The notes beneath the pieces are model-generated. The model did no database searches. It was not told the origin of the DNA and worked only from the letters and a program-made list of their open reading frames with translations. From Gammaproteobacteria bacterium (lineage in GTDB: Bacteria > Pseudomonadota > Gammaproteobacteria > Arenicellales > Poriferihabitantaceae): DNA of 37,696 nucleotides. Shown piece after piece: positions 33,991 to 37,696 of the stretch (positions are counted from its first letter, which is position 1; every line of letters begins with the position of its first letter). Both the position numbers and the translations under genes were made by a program. The stretch lies in contig JALCBG010000010.1 of assembly GCA_028066695.1 (NCBI GenBank), positions 21,441 through 59,136 of the forward strand, given 5' to 3'.

Positions 33991-34443
33991 ATGCCCGCGC
34001 CCCGCGACACCAACCTCACCGTTCAGGAATTCAACCGCATCGCCGATGCGCGCCTGCCGTTTGCCGCGCTGATGGGATTGCGCGCCGAATCCATCGGCTT
34101 TGACGGCGCGGTGATGCGCGCGGTGCACCGCGACGATTTTTTGCGCCCCGGCGGCAGCATCGCCGGACCGATTATGATGGGGCTCGCCGACGCGGCGTTT
34201 TACGCGGCGATTCTCGGCAATATCGGCGCGGTGGAATTGGCCGTGACCACCAACTTTTCCATGCACTTTTTGCGCAAACCCCCGCCCGGCGACATTCTCG
34301 CGCGGGCGCGCCTGCTGAAACTCGGCAAACGCCTGGCGGTATGCGAGGCGACTTTATGCAGCGAGGCGCTCGGCGACGAACAACCGGTCGCGCACGCCAC
34401 CGGCACCTATTCCATCCCGCAAGACGCGAAAAAAGTCTCGTAA
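33991..34443 (+). CDS. PaaI-type hotdog-fold acyl-CoA thioesterase
   Basis: 150 residues of hotdog size. The helix motif LRPGGSIAGPIMMGLADAAFYAAI (residues 51-74, Asp67) matches the PaaI/YigI-type active-site helix. It is followed by AVTTNFSMHFLRKPPPGDILARARLLKLGKRLAV and the last strand VAHATGTYSIP. These are typical of small thioesterases that hydrolyse aryl- or acyl-CoA. The ATG at 33991 follows a promoter-like TATACT closely; the frame is open upstream but without homology. It is divergent from the redox operon, and the natural substrate is unknown. Confidence 0.88.
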   Translation: MPAPRDTNLTVQEFNRIADARLPFAALMGLRAESIGFDGAVMRAVHRDDFLRPGGSIAGPIMMGLADAAFYAAILGNIGAVELAVTTNFSMHFLRKPPPGDILARARLLKLGKRLAVCEATLCSEALGDEQPVAHATGTYSIPQDAKKVS

Positions 34444-34448
34444 AAACA

Positions 34449-34532
34449 ATGGAAAAAAATGCAAATCGCGAGTTCTTTATGAAAAAAAGACCGCGTGAAA
34501 ATCTCCACGAAAACCGCCGGAACGCGCGATGA
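34449..34532 (+). other. Possible 27-codon leader ORF coupled to the CDF transporter
   Basis: An ATG at 34449 opens a short basic peptide (MEKNANREFFMKKRPR...) whose TGA overlaps the transporter ATG (ATGA at 34529-34532). No ribosome binding site or known family is visible. It may be chance, or a coupling or leader peptide. Confidence 0.2.
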
Positions 34533-35473
34533 AGAGAAAATCCGGCTCGGTCTGGGTCGTTCTGGCCGCGATGATCGGCAACGGCCTGATCGCCATCACC
34601 AAATTCATCGCGGTCGGCATCACCGGCAGTTCGGCCATGCTGAGCGAGGCGGTGCACTCGGTGGTGGACACCGGCAATCAGGGGCTGCTGTTGTGGGGCA
34701 TGAACCGCGCCAGCCGCCCCGCAGACGAGCGCCACCCGTTCGGCTACGGCATGGAACTCTATTTCTGGGCGTTCGTGGTCGCCATTCTGATTTTCGCCAT
34801 CGGCGCCGGCGTTTCGCTCTACGAGGGCATCCACAAACTGCTGGAGCCGAAGCCGGTGCTGCACCCGATTGTCAATTACGTGGTGCTGGGCACGGCAATG
34901 ATTTTTGAGGCTTTCGCCTGGATAGTCGCGTTTCGCGAGTTTCGCCGCAACAAAAAGAAGACGCAGGGCTATTTTGAGGCGGTGCAGTCCAGCAAGGATC
35001 CGACCGTTTTCACCGTGCTTTTTGAGGACAGCGCGGCCATGCTCGGGCTGATTTGCGCGTTTATCGGGGTGTTTTTGACCGAACACCTCGCCGACCCGCG
35101 CTTTGACGCGCTCGCCTCCATCGGCATCAGCATCATCCTCGCCGGCACCGCCGCGGTGCTCGCCTACGAGAGCAAGGGGCTGCTGATAGGGGAGGCGGCC
35201 AGCGACGAGGTGCGCATCGGCATTCGCCGCATTCTCGCCGAGGAAAGCGGGATTATCGGCATCAACGAGATTTTGACCATGCACCTCGGCCCGCAGGATG
35301 TGCTGCTGACGGTGAGTCTGGATTTCTCCGACGAAATGTCCTCGGCCGATGTGGAGGAAAAAATAACGCAATTGGAAACAATCATTAGGAGCAAGTTTCC
35401 GGAAATCGCGCGAATATTCATTGAAGCGCAGAGCCAGTTCGGCCACCTGCGGAATGTGCGGCGGTTTCGGTGA
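34529..35473 (+). CDS. Cation diffusion facilitator (CDF) family transporter, SLC30A9-like
   Basis: 314 residues. About six helices occupy residues 8-210. Helix 2 carries MLSEAVHSVVDTGNQ with His43 and Asp47 as H-x3-D. The HPFGYGMELYFWAF loop follows. Helix 5 reads VLFEDSAAMLGL, so the usual second H-x3-D has lost its histidine (Val163) and shows Glu166-Asp167, as in the SLC30A9-type branch. A cytoplasmic C-terminal domain ends with FIEAQSQFG. CDF proteins export Zn, Mn, Fe or Co by proton antiport; the metal cannot be told. The start overlaps a tiny upstream ORF and has a weak GGAA ribosome binding site. Confidence 0.92.
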   Translation: MKRKSGSVWVVLAAMIGNGLIAITKFIAVGITGSSAMLSEAVHSVVDTGNQGLLLWGMNRASRPADERHPFGYGMELYFWAFVVAILIFAIGAGVSLYEGIHKLLEPKPVLHPIVNYVVLGTAMIFEAFAWIVAFREFRRNKKKTQGYFEAVQSSKDPTVFTVLFEDSAAMLGLICAFIGVFLTEHLADPRFDALASIGISIILAGTAAVLAYESKGLLIGEAASDEVRIGIRRILAEESGIIGINEILTMHLGPQDVLLTVSLDFSDEMSSADVEEKITQLETIIRSKFPEIARIFIEAQSQFGHLRNVRRFR

Positions 35474-35573
35474 TTTTTCGCTGGCTTCCGAGGTTTTCCG
35501 CGGGACTTTTCAATATTGGCGCCGTTTTTCTGCGGCCCTTTTCGCGCCTTGCCGTTATTACTTATTCGCATAA

Positions 35574-35588
35574 TTTACATTATGTAAA
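35574..35588. promoter_or_regulatory. Palindrome in an AT-rich island, candidate operator
   Basis: TTTACAT-T-ATGTAAA: perfect 7-bp arms about one central base, inside a 45-bp AT-rich patch in otherwise GC-rich DNA, 59 bp upstream of the -35 box of the DUF47-PiT promoter. It is typical of a small dimeric repressor site; the regulator is unknown. Confidence 0.4.
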
Positions 35589-35633
35589 ATAACTGATTTG
35601 CGCAGGCGCGGATGGACGCCGGCAATTTTTTTG

Positions 35634-35646
35634 CCCCCCCCCCCCC
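35634..35646 (+). repeat. Homopolymeric tract of 13 cytosines
   Basis: A run of 13 C residues directly abuts the TTGACA -35 box of the next promoter. It is the longest homopolymer noticed in the window. Such tracts are prone to slipped-strand length changes; the length should also be treated as possibly affected by sequencing error. Confidence 0.9.
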
Positions 35647-35674
35647 TTGACATGCCTTTTTCATTCGCTATTAT
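35647..35674 (+). promoter_or_regulatory. Strong sigma-70 promoter of the DUF47-PiT genes
   Basis: Perfect TTGACA (35647-35652), a 16-nt spacer, then TATTAT (35669-35674). This is the best consensus promoter in the window. Transcription would start near 35681, giving a leader of about 50 nt before the ATG at 35733. Confidence 0.72.
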
Positions 35675-35732
35675 CCGCCCGCGCCGCCACCCCTCCAGCC
35701 TCCAAAAAGTCCCTCAGAAAACTCCCGGTCTC

Positions 35733-36410
35733 ATGTTCTCCGGCCCGTTCACCAAACTCCTCAAGCGCTCGCCGCTGGACGACATCCAGCAGCACATGCA
35801 AGTCGCGGTGGAATCCGCGCGCGAAGTCCCCGGCCTGCTGCGCGCGCTGCGCGACCAAAACACCGGCGAGTTTTCGCGCATCAAAACCCGCATTTACGAC
35901 GCGGAAAACGCCGCCGACAAAATCAAAAACGAATTGCGCGGCCGCCTGCCGCGCACGCTGTTCATGCCCATCGCCCGCCGCGACCTGCTGGAGGTGCTGC
36001 ATTTTCAGGACAGCATCGCCGACACCGCGCAAAACATCGCCGACCTGCTGGACGAGCGCAGCATGAAAATCCCGGCGAAACTGGAAGAGCCGCTGATTTC
36101 CCTCGCCGAAAGCAGCGTGCGCGTCTGCGAGTTTTCGCTGCGCATCATTCAAAAACTGGACGAATTGGTCGGCGTCGGTTTCCGCGGCGCCGGCGCGCGC
36201 CGCGTCCGCGAAATGACCGAACAACTCAACTTGTTTGAGCACGAAGCCGATGAAATTGAGCGCGACCTGTCGCGCGCGCTGTTTGAAATTGAATCCGAAC
36301 TGGATCCGGTCTCGGTGATCATGTGGTACCGCATCATTGAATGGATCGGCGACCTTGCCGACCACGCCGAAAAAGTCGGAGACCGCGTGCGCCTGTTCGT
36401 GGCGCGCTGA
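35733..36410 (+). CDS. DUF47/TIGR00153 family PhoU-like protein, PiT accessory
   Basis: 225 residues, mostly helical. The start MFSGPFTKLLKRSPLDDIQQHM, the IYDAENAADKIKNELRGRLPRTLFMPIARRDLLEVLHFQDSIADT block and a DLADHAEKVGDRVR ending are characteristic of the family. Members are PhoU-like and usually sit next to pit, where they are thought to modulate low-affinity phosphate transport. The ATG at 35733 gives family length; an earlier in-frame ATG (35598) would place coding sequence across the promoter and C-tract. The phosphate transporter gene follows after 36 nt. Confidence 0.93.
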   Translation: MFSGPFTKLLKRSPLDDIQQHMQVAVESAREVPGLLRALRDQNTGEFSRIKTRIYDAENAADKIKNELRGRLPRTLFMPIARRDLLEVLHFQDSIADTAQNIADLLDERSMKIPAKLEEPLISLAESSVRVCEFSLRIIQKLDELVGVGFRGAGARRVREMTEQLNLFEHEADEIERDLSRALFEIESELDPVSVIMWYRIIEWIGDLADHAEKVGDRVRLFVAR

Positions 36411-36446
36411 TCTTTTTTTCCACGCCCCCTTCCCCGGAGAAACCCA

Positions 36447-37696
36447 ATGGAAGTTATCGCCCAGCACGGCGCGACGCTGCTGATCATCGCCATCGCCTTC
36501 GGCTGCTTTATGACCTGGAGCATCGGCGCCAACGACGCGGCGAACGCGATGGGCGCGTCAGTCGGCTCCAAGGCGATCACCGTGACGCAGGCGGTGTGCA
36601 TCGCCGCGGTGTTTGAATTCGCCGGCGCGTTTCTCGCCGGCGGGCATGTCACCAAAACCATCCGCAAAGGCATCATTGACCCGCAGCAAATTCTCGGGCA
36701 GCCGGAAATTTTGGTCTACGGCATGCTCGCCTCGCTGCTCGCCGCGGCCGCCTGGCTTCTGGCCGCATCGGCGCGCGGCTGGCCGGTTTCCACCACGCAT
36801 TCCATCATCGGCGCAATCGTCGGCTTCGGCGTCGCCGGCATTGATTACAGCGCGGTCAACTGGGGCAAGATCAACACCATAGTCGCGAGTTGGGTGGTCT
36901 CGCCGATGGTCGGCGGCATGCTCGCCTTTCTTTTGATGATCAGCATTCGCCGCCTGATCCTCAACACGCCCCGCCCCATTGAAAAAGCAAAACAATGGGC
37001 GCCGCTGTATGTCTTCTTGGTCGGCTTCGTGGTCACGCTGGTCACGGTGTTCAAGGGGCTGAAACATTTGAAAGTGGACCTCAGCGTGCCGCAGAGTTTT
37101 GCGATCGCCTTCGCGGTCGGCGTCCTGGTCGCGTTCATCGGCCGCCTGCTGATCGCGCGGGTGCGCGTCGCGCCGTCCGGCGGCGATGACATGAGCGCGG
37201 ATTTCGCCGCGGTGGAAAAAGTGTTCACGCCGATGCTGCTGTTCACCGCCTCGGCCATGGCGTTCGCGCACGGCTCCAACGATGTCGCCAACGGCATCGG
37301 CCCCCTCGCCGCGGTGTTCAGCATCGTGGAAAGCGGCGGCGAAATGACCCAGACCGCCGCGCTGCCGCTGTGGATTTTGTTCCTCGGCGGCGGCGGCATC
37401 GTCCTCGGCCTCGCCACGCTGGGCTACCGCGTCATCCGCACCATCGGCACCAAGATCACCATGCTCACCCCGACCATGGGTTTCTGCGTGGAACTCGCCG
37501 CGGCCGCCACCGTGGTCCTCGCCTCGCGCACCGGCCTGCCGGTCTCCACCACCCAAATCGTAGTCGGCGGCGTAATCGGCGTCGGCCTCGCCCGCGGCAT
37601 CGGCGCCATAGACCTCCGCGTAGTAGGCGGCGTCTTCGCCTCCTGGCTGGTCACCCTCCCCGTCTGCGGCGTGCTGTCGGCGCTGTTTTTCTTTAC
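36447..37696 (+). CDS. pit: PiT family inorganic phosphate transporter (partial, 3' end outside window)
   Basis: 416 residues are visible with no stop before the window edge; family members are about 420, so little is missing. The two inverted PiT signatures are GANDAANAMG (27-36) and GSNDVANGIG (276-285). The paired PVSTTHSIIG (113-122) and PVSTTQIVVGG elements are also present. About ten hydrophobic helices are separated by a central hydrophilic loop (about 236-255). PiT proteins are proton- or sodium-coupled phosphate or metal-phosphate symporters. A CCGGAG ribosome binding site precedes the ATG. It is co-transcribed with the DUF47 gene. Confidence 0.95.
   Translation, partial: MEVIAQHGATLLIIAIAFGCFMTWSIGANDAANAMGASVGSKAITVTQAVCIAAVFEFAGAFLAGGHVTKTIRKGIIDPQQILGQPEILVYGMLASLLAAAAWLLAASARGWPVSTTHSIIGAIVGFGVAGIDYSAVNWGKINTIVASWVVSPMVGGMLAFLLMISIRRLILNTPRPIEKAKQWAPLYVFLVGFVVTLVTVFKGLKHLKVDLSVPQSFAIAFAVGVLVAFIGRLLIARVRVAPSGGDDMSADFAAVEKVFTPMLLFTASAMAFAHGSNDVANGIGPLAAVFSIVESGGEMTQTAALPLWILFLGGGGIVLGLATLGYRVIRTIGTKITMLTPTMGFCVELAAAATVVLASRTGLPVSTTQIVVGGVIGVGLARGIGAIDLRVVGGVFASWLVTLPVCGVLSALFFF

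Noticed and set aside
34172-35446. A 424-codon minus-strand frame opposite the CDF gene
   Set aside because: It mirrors the codon pattern of the CDF transporter and shows no domain or ribosome binding site.
35626-35646. Intrinsic terminator formed by GGCAA-TTTTT-TTGCC before the C tract
   Set aside because: The stem is only five base pairs and is followed by C residues and a promoter, not a T-run.

Overview
The window is a GC-rich, gene-dense stretch of a Gram-negative chromosome. It most resembles a gammaproteobacterium. The evidence is the dnaX-ybaB-recR block and the order truA-trpF-accD-folC-(SPOR/DedD)-cvpA-purF, which is the Pseudomonas-type arrangement, together with outer-membrane beta-barrels and SPOR and Rieske proteins. 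I cannot name the genus. No rRNA, tRNA, CRISPR array or insertion sequence was seen, and no gap between genes exceeds about 260 bp.

Left part (1-15215, all + strand). The 3' end of dnaX is followed by ybaB and recR. A five-gene oligopeptide/dipeptide-type ABC importer comes next, starting behind a perfect TATAAT box. The importer runs with a 4-nt gap straight into truA, then trpF, accD, folC, a SPOR protein, cvpA and purF. Many of these genes overlap by 1 or 4 nt, which indicates translational coupling. A comM/yifB AAA ATPase closes the block and converges on the next operon.

Middle part (15232-24433). This is a complete glycerol uptake and catabolism locus. The minus-strand operon reads glpV (binding protein), glpD (glycerol-3-phosphate dehydrogenase), glpS and glpT (ATPases), glpP and glpQ (permeases), glpU (small DUF2160-type membrane protein). 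Glycerol kinase glpK is transcribed divergently. Glycerol would be bound by GlpV, imported by GlpPQ-GlpST, phosphorylated by GlpK and oxidised by GlpD. The two ATPases have lost different catalytic motifs, so the heterodimer should have one canonical and one degenerate ATP site. The shared intergenic region holds a perfect 9-bp inverted repeat midway between two candidate -10 boxes.

Right-middle part (24413-31173, minus strand). A four-gene operon with its own promoter and an intrinsic terminator encodes a periplasmic LolA-like protein, an RND/MMPL transporter and two paralogous outer-membrane beta-barrels. It looks like an envelope-spanning lipid or hydrophobic-cargo transport system of unknown substrate, and it is the best candidate here for an undescribed machine.

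Right part (31210-37696). A minus-strand operon encodes two tiny membrane proteins, a ferric-reductase-like heme membrane domain fused to a Rieske [2Fe-2S] domain, a membrane-anchored protein with a Cys/His motif, and a flavodoxin-like protein. This is a second poorly characterised candidate, probably a membrane redox system. Its first mRNA appears leaderless. Divergent from it are a PaaI-type thioesterase and a CDF metal transporter. Last come a DUF47/PhoU-like protein and a PiT phosphate permease (cut by the window end), behind a strong sigma-70 promoter that abuts a run of 13 cytosines.
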